DNA of 64,000 nucleotides from Komagataeibacter swingsii. GTDB taxonomy: Bacteria; Pseudomonadota; Alphaproteobacteria; Acetobacterales; Acetobacteraceae. The stretch is from NCBI RefSeq assembly GCF_003207895.1, contig NZ_NKUB01000003.1, forward strand, positions 186,001-250,000. The letters run 5' to 3'. Within the stretch, counting starts at the first letter, position 1. Every line of letters starts with the position of its first letter. The translations under genes were made by a program, and so were the position numbers. Shown in pieces: positions 10,101-16,732 of the stretch. The notes beneath the pieces are model-generated. The model worked only from the letters and a program-made list of their open reading frames with translations, made no database searches and was not told the origin of the DNA.

Positions 10101-10190
10101 CGCCATGATGCCCGCCACCAGCAGCAGGCCAAGCGCGCCCAGCACCAGCATGCGCGCGCGTATCAGCGCCTCAAGGTACCTGCGCGCCAT
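7116..10190 (-). CDS. czcA: Heavy-metal efflux RND pump (CzcA/CusA family)
   Basis: Inner-membrane proton/metal antiporter of the HME-RND type, 1024 aa. It starts with a TM1 segment (LVLGALGLLLVAGIMAVLGL) and the motif EAVPDISPRQVLVSV. In TM4 it has AIDFGMIVDGSLVVIEH. In HME pumps the DFG-x-IVDG form is typical of divalent-cation exporters (Co/Zn/Cd/Ni), whereas Cu/Ag pumps carry a different signature. Co/Zn/Cd/Ni is therefore the likelier substrate, but this is inferred from one motif. The stop overlaps the response regulator start by one base and the start overlaps the adaptor gene stop by one base. Confidence 0.92.
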   Translation of the reverse strand: MARRYLEALIRARMLVLGALGLLLVAGIMAVLGLPVEAVPDISPRQVLVSVVAPGLATEEVEKLITFPLEASMTGIPGMTDLRSVSRGGVSVVYVQFADDTDINLDRTRVNERMQQARSSISVPGITVSMGPLATGMGEIMQFQIRGTGRSLMDLNRIMNWTVVPQMRLVPGVVDVNVNGGAEETYEVTLDPARLIGGNLSVGEVYRAVDASNAASGGGWITHHAEQQSVVGRGLVGSLADFGNIAVRTNPDGSAVRLRDLGRVTTGARTRLGAVTRDGQGEIVIGVVMMESGASSNATLAAINRALPGIRQALPAGVTLEPYYTRATLTGQTIATVRDNLLMGAVLVVGVLVVVIGSWQAALVIASVIPVALVCAMAGMRQFGISANLLSLGAIDFGMIVDGSLVVIEHVLSRREEEPEVEFIPLVVSSVQQVMRPVGFAILVIIMVYLPILTLQGIEGHMFRPMAQTVIMALLASLAYCFICIPVLASLALGSVRPTGDTRLIAFMRRPYTRMVTWGETHPRILFGGTIAVLAVSAGLATRLGGEFIPQLDEGALAVTTTRLPSASLDTVLASVTKQEQILRRFPEVRSVVSNTGTSAIPTDPMGVNETDSFIFLNPPSTWKTARTQAGLVAAMDDTLRRELPDALYSWSQPVQMRMDDLLSGVRTQIAVSIFGDDLATLADLGDRVVAAMSGVKGAADVAAAGDGTVPLVVADIDRTQAASRNVAVQDILDTVEAVGGHIGARPVIVDNAIISTQVRLDPRRVASAAAIGALQVRRMDGQGNVLLSQVARVHEVDGPPRISRDGVRRRMVVQANVRGRDLASYVAEAQARVAHDVRLPTGYTMQWDGQFRNLQSAVLRLEIVLPIALGLIFALLVVAFGAVRPALLVFVNLPVAATGGIVALTLRGLPFSISAGIGFIALFGVAILNGVVLVSEIAALRAGGMAVAQAAFAAAESRFRPVMATALVASLGFFPMAFSESAGAEVERPLASVVIGGLVSSTLLTLLVLPSLYARVMREKVQD

Positions 10191-11341
10191 CAGTCCGCAT
10201 CCATGCCGGCAAGGCTGATGACCGAACGCAGGGCGAAGCTGCCATGGGCCGCCACCGTCTCGCCGCCTTTCAGGCCGGAGCGGATGACCGCCCGCGTCCC
10301 GTCATCCAGCGCCACGTCGACCACCACGGGCCGGTAGTCCGTCTGGTCCACCCGCACGAACACGACCTGGTCGCCGCCGATGCGCTGGATGGCCTCGGAT
10401 GGCACGACAATGCCCGCAACACCATGGCGCTGCGCCAGCGTGGCGTCCAGCACCATGCCGGGCACCAGCGCGCCGGTGGGGTTGGCCACGCTGCTTATGA
10501 CCCGGACCAGCCCGGTCAGGGGGCTGGCCATTCCGTCCACCGTGTCGATACGGGACGTGAACGGGCCATCCGCCGTCCGTGTCACCTGCTGGCCCCCCGG
10601 CGCGACCTGCGCCGCCTGATCGGGCGGGATGTCGGAGACGAGCCATATGCTGGACAGGTCGGCCACGGTCGCCACATCCAGGGTCGGGTCCACGTCGCCC
10701 GCCACCGACGTATTGATCGCCTGCACCATGCCATCGACAGGGGAAATCAGGGTCGAGGTCTCATCCTCCGCGCCCTGGCTGTCCTGCTCGGATGATGAAT
10801 TGAACTCTTCGGCAAAGCGGTGGCCCAGCGTGTCCATGTCCGCCTGGCGGGCGCGCATGGTGGCGTCCGCCTGCGCCAGCGCATCCTGCCTGCGCCGCAG
10901 TTCGGCCATGGATATGCTTTCGCCCGCCAGCGCTTTTGCCCGCTGCACCGCGCCGGCCGCATCGTTGCGCGCCGCGATGGCGGCGGCAAGGGCTGCGCGC
11001 ATCTGCACCGCCTGCAGGCGCGCGACGTGCAGGGAATGGTCCTGGTAGCGCAGCAGCGCCTGCCCCCGCCGCACCGGCGTGCCGGGCTGGACCAGTACCG
11101 CCAGCACCTTGCCGCTGCCCGCCGGGTGGATATGCACGACCCGCGCCGTATCGGGCATGACCCGGCTCATGACCGGCAGCACGGGGGCGATGGTGCCCGG
11201 CATGGCCGTGGCGGTGGTGACGCCTTCATTGGCGACGGCCGCCGCATCCAGTTTCACGACCGGGGGCAGCGCGCTGTCCCCGGCATGGGCGGGCAGGGCC
11301 GGCAGGCCGAGCAGGAATACGATGGGGGCGATCCGCTTCAT
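10190..11341 (-). CDS. czcB: Periplasmic adaptor (membrane-fusion) subunit of the metal efflux system
   Basis: CzcB-type HlyD-family adaptor, 383 aa, linking the RND pump to the outer-membrane channel. The signal peptide is MKRIAPIVFLLGLPALPAHAG. A lipoyl/barrel half (AGSGKVLAVLVQPGTPVRRGQALLRY) precedes a helical hairpin rich in Ala/Gln/Arg (about residues 100-190), then the second lipoyl half and beta-barrel domain. No His-rich N-terminal metal-binding stretch is seen, unlike some CzcB proteins. It overlaps czcC by four bases and czcA by one. Confidence 0.9.
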   Translation of the reverse strand: MKRIAPIVFLLGLPALPAHAGDSALPPVVKLDAAAVANEGVTTATAMPGTIAPVLPVMSRVMPDTARVVHIHPAGSGKVLAVLVQPGTPVRRGQALLRYQDHSLHVARLQAVQMRAALAAAIAARNDAAGAVQRAKALAGESISMAELRRRQDALAQADATMRARQADMDTLGHRFAEEFNSSSEQDSQGAEDETSTLISPVDGMVQAINTSVAGDVDPTLDVATVADLSSIWLVSDIPPDQAAQVAPGGQQVTRTADGPFTSRIDTVDGMASPLTGLVRVISSVANPTGALVPGMVLDATLAQRHGVAGIVVPSEAIQRIGGDQVVFVRVDQTDYRPVVVDVALDDGTRAVIRSGLKGGETVAAHGSFALRSVISLAGMDAD

Positions 11342-12579
11342 GGCACGACACCAGTTGCAATCAGCATGCGGATGCTGGCGACATGCCAGTCCACCTCCGC
11401 CCGGGCGCTGGCCAGCCGGGCGCTGGCGGCCGCCTGCCGGGCGGCAAGTGCTGTGTCCAGGCTGGCCTCGCCAACCCGCCAGGACCGTTCCTGCGCCGCC
11501 GCGCGCTTTTCCATGCCTGCGGCGGCGGCCTGTGTCGCCTGTCGCGCCGTCGTGGCCGCGATCAGGCGTTCACGCACGCGCAGCATTTCCAGATGCACCA
11601 TGCGCCGCGCCTGCGTTTCCTGGCTGGTCGCGGTGGCCAGCCGGTTGCGGGCTTCGGACATGATGGGGGTATTGCGGACCTCGCTGGGCAGGGGGATGCT
11701 GAAATTCACCCCCACGCGGTCATCCCACGGGCTGCCGTACTGCTTTTCATGGATGGCGTCCACGCCGATTTCCGGGTTGGGCATGAAGGAACGGCGCGCC
11801 AGCTTCATGTTGGCCTCGGCGGCTTCCACGTTGCGGTGCGCCACTTTTATGCGGGGGTCGTTGTCTTCCATGTCGCGCGGGCTGACAAAACGGGCCTGGG
11901 TCACGTCGCCGCCGCCATAACGGGTCAGGTCGGGCATGGCCGGGCGCCCCAGCAGCACGTCCAGCGCCGCGGTGGCGTCCTGGGCTTCCTCCTGCGCCAG
12001 CGCCAGTTCATTGCGGGCGTTTTCCATCGCCGCCTGCGCCATCTGCCCGTCGGCCGAGGCCAGTTCGCCGCCATGCACCGCATGCGTGGCGCTGGCGGCC
12101 ATGCGCGCCGCCGCATCGTACAGGGCATGGGCCACGTCCACCCGGGCGCGGGCGATCAGGGCCGCGGCGCCGGCGTCAAGCACCCGGATGGACAGCGCCA
12201 TGTGTTCCACATTGAGTTGTTCATCAATCGACGCGGCTTCCGCGCTGGCGACCTGTTTCGTGGCGCTGCCCTGTCCCGGCAGCCACAGCGGCACCGATAC
12301 CCCGCCCTGATAGGTGGTATAGCCTTCGTTACTGCCCAGCATGTGGTCATCCATGTATTCACCTGAAAGGGTAGGCCCGCCGGCGAACCACGACCCCGCC
12401 GCGCTGGCCCGCGCCCTTGCGGAATGGTGGCCGACCTGCAGTTCGGTGCGGACGGGGTCGATGGCCCATGCCATGCTGACCGCATCATGGAATGACAGCC
12501 CGGGTTGGGGCGCCTGCGCCCGCAGGGGGAGCGCCCATGTCATGGCGCAGGCCATGGTTACGAATATGATGGGAAGCAT
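11338..12579 (-). CDS. czcC: Outer-membrane channel of the metal efflux system (TolC/CzcC family)
   Basis: TolC-type outer-membrane factor, 413 aa. The start at 12579 (MLPIIFVTMACAMTWALPLRAQ) gives a clean signal peptide; the longer upstream frame is Gly/Arg-rich and unlikely to be coding. The body has two Ala/Arg-rich coiled-coil repeats typical of the family, with the segment GVNFSIPLPSE in the second half. It is the first gene of the czcC-czcB-czcA-regulator-kinase operon, all junctions of which overlap. A Fur-type palindrome lies about 370 bp upstream. Confidence 0.88.
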   Translation of the reverse strand: MLPIIFVTMACAMTWALPLRAQAPQPGLSFHDAVSMAWAIDPVRTELQVGHHSARARASAAGSWFAGGPTLSGEYMDDHMLGSNEGYTTYQGGVSVPLWLPGQGSATKQVASAEAASIDEQLNVEHMALSIRVLDAGAAALIARARVDVAHALYDAAARMAASATHAVHGGELASADGQMAQAAMENARNELALAQEEAQDATAALDVLLGRPAMPDLTRYGGGDVTQARFVSPRDMEDNDPRIKVAHRNVEAAEANMKLARRSFMPNPEIGVDAIHEKQYGSPWDDRVGVNFSIPLPSEVRNTPIMSEARNRLATATSQETQARRMVHLEMLRVRERLIAATTARQATQAAAAGMEKRAAAQERSWRVGEASLDTALAARQAAASARLASARAEVDWHVASIRMLIATGVVP

Positions 12580-12949
12580 GGGGCGGTTCACGCCATGCCC
12601 GTCATGGAATGGCCGGGCCGTTTCGTGGCCGTGCGGGAACTGCCCCCTGCCGCCCCTGCCCCGTGGCATGCGGCCGCGCCGCGCCGGACGGGCTGGCCAC
12701 GCCCTGCCCTGTGGTCATGCATCGGCCTTGTGTTCCACTTTCCGCCCGGGTGGCCCGTACTGCCGGAATGACATGACAGGCTGCGTACAGGCTGGCCAGA
12801 AATATCCTTACGCATGGTGTGCGTCTGTTCCCCGGTATGCATAAAGCGGCTGTCACCACGATGATGACGCCGCACTGATAACAGGGAAACCTGACACGAA
12901 CCTGAATATCCGGGTTACGGGGGAAAATTCACATGGAATTCTATTATGA

Positions 12950-12964
12950 AAATGATTATCATTT
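12950..12964. promoter_or_regulatory. Perfect 7-1-7 palindrome resembling a Fur-family box
   Basis: AAATGAT-T-ATCATTT is a perfect inverted repeat in an AT-rich stretch (12939-12976). It resembles the Fur/Zur/Mur type of operator (overlapping ATGATN/NATCAT half sites). The only plausible downstream target is czcCBA on the minus strand, although it lies about 370 bp from the start codon. Binding by a Fur-family protein is an inference. Confidence 0.45.
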
Positions 12965-13093
12965 AAATAAAACATGACCCGCATCGCCGGTCATGGCCTG
13001 TAATTACTTTCCCGGACGGATTCCATATCCTGCAAAGGCCAGTCCCGCCACCGCATGGCGCGCCCCGGGTGATGAACCGGGCGGGTGGGCCTG

Positions 13094-13113
13094 CCGGGGC
13101 CATCATGCCCCGG
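13094..13113 (-). terminator. GC-rich hairpin after the N-demethylase alpha gene
   Basis: CCGGGGC and GCCCCGG arms of seven bases flank a six-base loop, starting 10 bp after the stop codon on the minus strand. There is no T-run, so it is a weak or factor-assisted terminator candidate. Confidence 0.4.
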
Positions 13114-13122
13114 GTGGCGGGG

Positions 13123-14193
13123 TTACGTACGGACAAGGGCATCCTGGTCCGGGCCTATGCCTTTTGATGTTGGTTCATTATTGTCAAACCGGGCCAGGTA
13201 ATGCACGGCATGGGCGCGGTACAGGTCCAGCCCCTTGTAGGCGGACAGCGCGGGATCAAGGTCGCGCAGGACGCGATGCAGGCGGATGCGCCATTTATGG
13301 ACCAGTGCAATATCGCGCAGCGGCAGGAGATAGCAGCGCACCGCGAACAGGATGGCATTGGAACGTGGCAGCCGGAATAACGCCTGCAGTTCCACCCGCA
13401 GGTGCACCAGGTCCCTTGCGTTATCGCCGGTTACGCCCGCCCGGTCCCTGCCCCAGATGGTGAAATTTTCGGGGGATGTGTCAAGGCGCGGGTTGACTGT
13501 CATGGTCCAGTTCAGGCGGCGCACCGGCCTGCCATGCTGCAGCATCAGCAAAAATCGCAGCCCCCGGTCGAATATGCCCATTTCCCCCGCCTTGGGCACG
13601 GGGGCATGCCATTGCCCGAACGACATGCCCAGGTCGAACTTCAGGGACCAGTCCGCCTGGGATGTGACCATGCCGCCATCCATCCACAGGTCGTTATCCC
13701 TCTGGTCCTGCAGGGTGAAATCGCCCTGCATCTGCCGGGCCATGAATTCGAACGGCGCATAAGGCAGCGTGCCCGCATCCCCGAACACAAAATGCTGGTC
13801 GATATTCAGGGGGCGGTTGATCCAGCGCCATCGCGTGCCGTCGCGGGAGAGGTGAAACAGGTCGGGATAGTCTTCCGACAGGCTGCCCATGGCCAGTTCG
13901 ACGAAATCCCACTCCGCCGCGCGCATATGGGGCAGCACGATGCACCGTCCGGGGTCTTCGGACAGGATACGGGCTTTTTCCCGGCATTCCACGACATAAT
14001 GCTCGTCCACGTCGAAGGTGCGGCGCAGGGAATCAACCGCGCCCGCCTTTACATGTGGCTCGATATTCATGGAGTACATGTAGTGATCTTCAGGAAACGG
14101 GAACGGAAAGCGCAGGATCGCGGCATCGCTGTTCTCCATATGATAGGGCGCACGGTAACTGCCTGCCGACCTGAACCTGGTGTCGATGCTCAT
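13123..14193 (-). CDS. Heme-dependent oxidative N-demethylase, alpha subunit (DUF3445 family; dimethylamine monooxygenase type)
   Basis: Matches the DUF3445/HODM alpha-subunit family (segments RAPYHMENSDAAILRFPFP, WRWINRPLNIDQHFVFGDA, LPRSNAILFAVRCYLLPL). The described member uses a PAS-fold heme to oxidise an N-methyl group of a secondary amine, releasing a one-carbon unit. The start at 14193 (MSIDTRFRSAG) gives 356 aa; upstream codons back to 14232 would overlap the reductase gene end. It is the last gene of the delta-beta-alpha operon on the minus strand and follows the reductase by 28 bp. The substrate is most likely dimethylamine, judged by the complete methylamine pathway nearby. Heme ligands cannot be assigned by eye. 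Confidence 0.85.
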   Translation of the reverse strand: MSIDTRFRSAGSYRAPYHMENSDAAILRFPFPFPEDHYMYSMNIEPHVKAGAVDSLRRTFDVDEHYVVECREKARILSEDPGRCIVLPHMRAAEWDFVELAMGSLSEDYPDLFHLSRDGTRWRWINRPLNIDQHFVFGDAGTLPYAPFEFMARQMQGDFTLQDQRDNDLWMDGGMVTSQADWSLKFDLGMSFGQWHAPVPKAGEMGIFDRGLRFLLMLQHGRPVRRLNWTMTVNPRLDTSPENFTIWGRDRAGVTGDNARDLVHLRVELQALFRLPRSNAILFAVRCYLLPLRDIALVHKWRIRLHRVLRDLDPALSAYKGLDLYRAHAVHYLARFDNNEPTSKGIGPDQDALVRT

Positions 14194-14221
14194 GTTTTCT
14201 GCTCGCTGTCCAATTCGTTCC

Positions 14222-15175
14222 CTACAGGTCAAGGGTCAGTGTGGGTGACAGGGAGCGTGAAACGCAGGTCAGCATGACATCGCCGCTGTCGCGCTCGGCC
14301 CCAGTCAGCACATGGTCCCTGTGGTCCGGCCTGCCATTGATCACCCCCACGCGGCACATGCCGCATGCCCCGCCCCGGCACAGGCAGGGAGCGTCGATCC
14401 CCGCGTTTTCCAGTGCTTCAAGCAGCGTTTCATCCGCCCCGACCGTAATGGTTTTCCCGCTGCGTGCCAGCATGACCTCAAACACGCGACCGCCAGCGGG
14501 TGAGATAAAGCGTTCGGAATGGATCTTTGTCGCGGCGTATCCGACCGTGGCGGCGGTCTGGCGGACCCATTCCATGAACCCCCCCGGCCCGCAGACATAC
14601 AGGTGGGACGCAACCGGTTCGCGCGCCAGCAGCATGCGTAACGATGCAACCGCTTCCTGCCGCCCTTCATGCACCCGCACCCTTGACGGGTCGCACGGTG
14701 ACAGCATTGCCCTGAACGCGTCGGCTTCCTCCGGGCGCGTGTAATGGTGCAGGGCGTAATCCATGCCGTCCTTGCGCATTTCCGTCATGTAGGACAGGAA
14801 AGGCGTGATCCCGATGCCGGCGGAAATCATGATATGCCTGCGCCCGGTCCGGACAATCGGGAACAGGTTGGAAATGCCCAGGACCGAAACATTCAGTCCC
14901 GGCCCGCCATGCCGGTATAGAAAATCGGACCCCCCACGGGTGGGTTCGGCCCGGCGGACAATGATTTCCAGCGCGCGGCCATCTTCGGACCGGTTTACGA
15001 TGGAATAGGCGTTTTTCCAGGTGCGCTGCCCATTCCCGAAGGCGAAGACGCCATGGCTGCCGGGGGATATGGCGGGAAACGCGCCTTTTGTGCGCGACAC
15101 CACAAAACGCCGCAATGCAGGCGCCACCACATCGACGGAAGATATCGTGGCGGCATATCCAGTAGCCGGATTCAT
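14222..15175 (-). CDS. N-demethylase beta subunit: PDR/VanB-type flavin reductase with C-terminal [2Fe-2S]
   Basis: Electron-transfer subunit, 317 aa, passing electrons from NAD(P)H through flavin and [2Fe-2S] to the heme subunit. The N-terminal FMN-binding barrel includes RTWKNAYSIVNRSEDG. The nucleotide-binding domain includes ISAGIGITPFLSYM and LYVCGPGGFMEWV. The plant-type ferredoxin end has CRGGACGMC (C-x4-C-x2-C) and a fourth Cys in VMLTC. This domain order is that of phthalate-dioxygenase-reductase proteins and of the HODM beta subunit. It lies between the GcvT-like and heme subunit genes, which fixes its partner. Confidence 0.88.
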   Translation of the reverse strand: MNPATGYAATISSVDVVAPALRRFVVSRTKGAFPAISPGSHGVFAFGNGQRTWKNAYSIVNRSEDGRALEIIVRRAEPTRGGSDFLYRHGGPGLNVSVLGISNLFPIVRTGRRHIMISAGIGITPFLSYMTEMRKDGMDYALHHYTRPEEADAFRAMLSPCDPSRVRVHEGRQEAVASLRMLLAREPVASHLYVCGPGGFMEWVRQTAATVGYAATKIHSERFISPAGGRVFEVMLARSGKTITVGADETLLEALENAGIDAPCLCRGGACGMCRVGVINGRPDHRDHVLTGAERDSGDVMLTCVSRSLSPTLTLDL

Positions 15176-15235
15176 GTTACGGTCCTGACAGGGGATATAT
15201 CATCTTCACCCGCGCGCCTGCATTCATCGGGCATG

Positions 15236-16375
15236 TCAGTCCTTCACGGTTCTTTTGGTTTTTTTCGGATCATCAAACGGGAGCGAATGGGTGACGCCCC
15301 TGAGAACCCTTTCACCGGAATGCACTTCCATGGCGATGCCCGCCTGCGCGCAGGACGGCTCAAGCCGCGCCAGCGCCATTGACCGGTTGGTAAGGCTGGA
15401 GAACATGCCGCAGGTCACGACGCCAATCTTCCTGCCCTGCGCGTAGACGCCGTCCCCACCCTGCGCCACGTCCCGCCCTTCCAGCAGCAGGCCATATATC
15501 CTGATGCGTTCATGTCCTTTCAGCGCATAATGCGCCGCAGCCCCGCGGAAATCGGTTTTGTTCGGGCTGACAGTAAAATCCAGCCCCAGTTCCCACAGGC
15601 TGTCGCCGGCGGGTTCGTGGTCGAATGGATATGTTTCGGAATTGTCATAGGGATAAAACAGCAGGTAGCTTTCCACCCGCAGCAGGTCGAGCGCCGTAAA
15701 GCTGGTTGCCACGATACCCAGCGACCTGCCTTCCGCAAGGATCGTGTCCCATATCCGTGGCGCATCCTCCCCCTTGCAGAAGATTTCGTACCCACGCTCC
15801 CCCGTATAGCCGGTCCGCGATATCATGACCGGCGCGCCGAACAGGACAGTCTGCATGTGGTGGAAATACCTCAACTGCCGGATGCCCGGGACATGCCGTT
15901 CCAGGAAGTCGATGGCGACAGGCCCCTGTAGCGACAGGTCATGCAGGTCATCATCAAACAGAAGGCTGGCGTTCCGGCCCACGACCATGGCCGCCAGCAC
16001 TTCATGCAGCGCGCCCGCACCATGGACCACCATCCAGCTATTCGGGCCGGTACGATACAGGATGCAGTCGTCAATGAACCTGCCCTGGTCGTTCAGCACC
16101 GTGGCATAGGCCGAACGCCCCGGTGTGATTTTCCGCACATCGCGGGTTGTGGCGTAATTCAGTATCGCCGATGCATGGGGGCCGACCAGGTGCAGTTTTT
16201 TCAGGCCGGATACATCCATCAGGCCCGCGCGGGTGCGGATGGCGACATGATCATCCTGCACATCGCCATCATAGGTCCACGCGGTCGCCATGCCGTTCCA
16301 GTCTTCCAGCGCGGAGCCAAGGGCGGAATGCCGACTGGAAAGAGCACTATGACGCCAGCTATATGCCATGTTCAT
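15236..16375 (-). CDS. N-demethylase delta subunit: GcvT-like tetrahydrofolate-binding aminomethyltransferase
   Basis: GcvT/DmdA-family protein, 379 aa, expected to capture the formaldehyde-level carbon on tetrahydrofolate as 5,10-methylene-THF. Family segments are IRTRAGLMDVSGLKKLHLVG near residue 50, GYTGERGYEIFCKGE, and a C-terminal barrel (GVYAQGRKIGVVTCGMFS). Three ATGs are possible. The one at 16375 (MNMAYSWRHSALS) has an AGGGA site five bases upstream. It is first in the operon with the beta and alpha genes. The 38-bp element it shares with mgsA lies about 170 bp upstream. Confidence 0.85.
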   Translation of the reverse strand: MNMAYSWRHSALSSRHSALGSALEDWNGMATAWTYDGDVQDDHVAIRTRAGLMDVSGLKKLHLVGPHASAILNYATTRDVRKITPGRSAYATVLNDQGRFIDDCILYRTGPNSWMVVHGAGALHEVLAAMVVGRNASLLFDDDLHDLSLQGPVAIDFLERHVPGIRQLRYFHHMQTVLFGAPVMISRTGYTGERGYEIFCKGEDAPRIWDTILAEGRSLGIVATSFTALDLLRVESYLLFYPYDNSETYPFDHEPAGDSLWELGLDFTVSPNKTDFRGAAAHYALKGHERIRIYGLLLEGRDVAQGGDGVYAQGRKIGVVTCGMFSSLTNRSMALARLEPSCAQAGIAMEVHSGERVLRGVTHSLPFDDPKKTKRTVKD

Positions 16376-16546
16376 GTTTCCCTGCATGGGTGATGTTTTG
16401 TGCATGTGTGCGTTATTTCAGGATACATTGCGGATTGACCTGAAATATTGTTCCCGCCGTACCGCAGGGGCCTGTCCGTTTTGGCATGCCCTTATGTTTT
16501 ACTTGTCAATAATTCGCTCGCATCATAGGCGGGGGAATGGTGGAGC

Positions 16547-16584
16547 GTCAACCTTAAAGAACATAACTTTCTCAAAAAGAAACT
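16547..16584 (-). promoter_or_regulatory. Promoter element shared with mgsA (site 2), upstream of the N-demethylase operon
   Basis: On the plus strand the element reads GTCAAC, then TTAAAGAACA, then AACTTTCT, then a GAAA seven bases beyond TTTC. The same order and spacing is found at 29667-29704 before mgsA; about 20 of the first 28 bases are identical. Read toward the operon it ends in TTGACG, and TATGAT follows after 18 bases, a plausible -35/-10 pair. The conserved part would then be an activator site abutting -35. Position relative to the start codon: about 170 bp upstream. Confidence 0.6.
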
Positions 16585-16633
16585 TTTGGCTTTCTGGCTG
16601 GTATCATCCGTCGCGTCCTTCTGGTATGCGTGC

Positions 16634-16666
16634 GAACAGGGCAAGGAAACGCTCCCCGCCCTGTTC
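16634..16666 (-). terminator. 9-bp inverted repeat after the TonB receptor gene
   Basis: GAACAGGGC and GCCCTGTTC pair perfectly around a 15-base loop, about 67 bp beyond the receptor stop on the minus strand and upstream of the N-demethylase promoter. There is no T-run, so it may be factor-assisted. It would insulate the receptor gene from the operon that follows. Confidence 0.45.
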
Positions 16667-16732
16667 CTGTCATGACGGTCCTATGCCGGTCGCCTGGCCA
16701 CTTCCCGTGTTTCCGCCTGTTGCGCAACCGCC

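Larger units (their letters stand above)
12580..13122. other. 543-bp intergenic region between czcC and the N-demethylase alpha gene
   Basis: No convincing gene is seen. Short frames on the minus strand (12602-12859 and 12588-12875) lack family features and look like GC-rich chance frames. The region holds the AT-rich palindrome at 12950-12964 and a GC hairpin at 13094-13113, described separately. Confidence 0.6.

Noticed and set aside
12588-12875. Small minus-strand frames upstream of czcC, possibly a metal-sensing leader peptide
   Set aside because: Considered because of the Fur-type palindrome further upstream, but there is no clear ribosome-binding site, family match or consistent composition.
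16373-16395. Possible palindrome copy near the delta-subunit start (ATGTTTC followed by CCTGCA)
   Set aside because: The right half does not match GAAAC, and the sequence overlaps the start codons.
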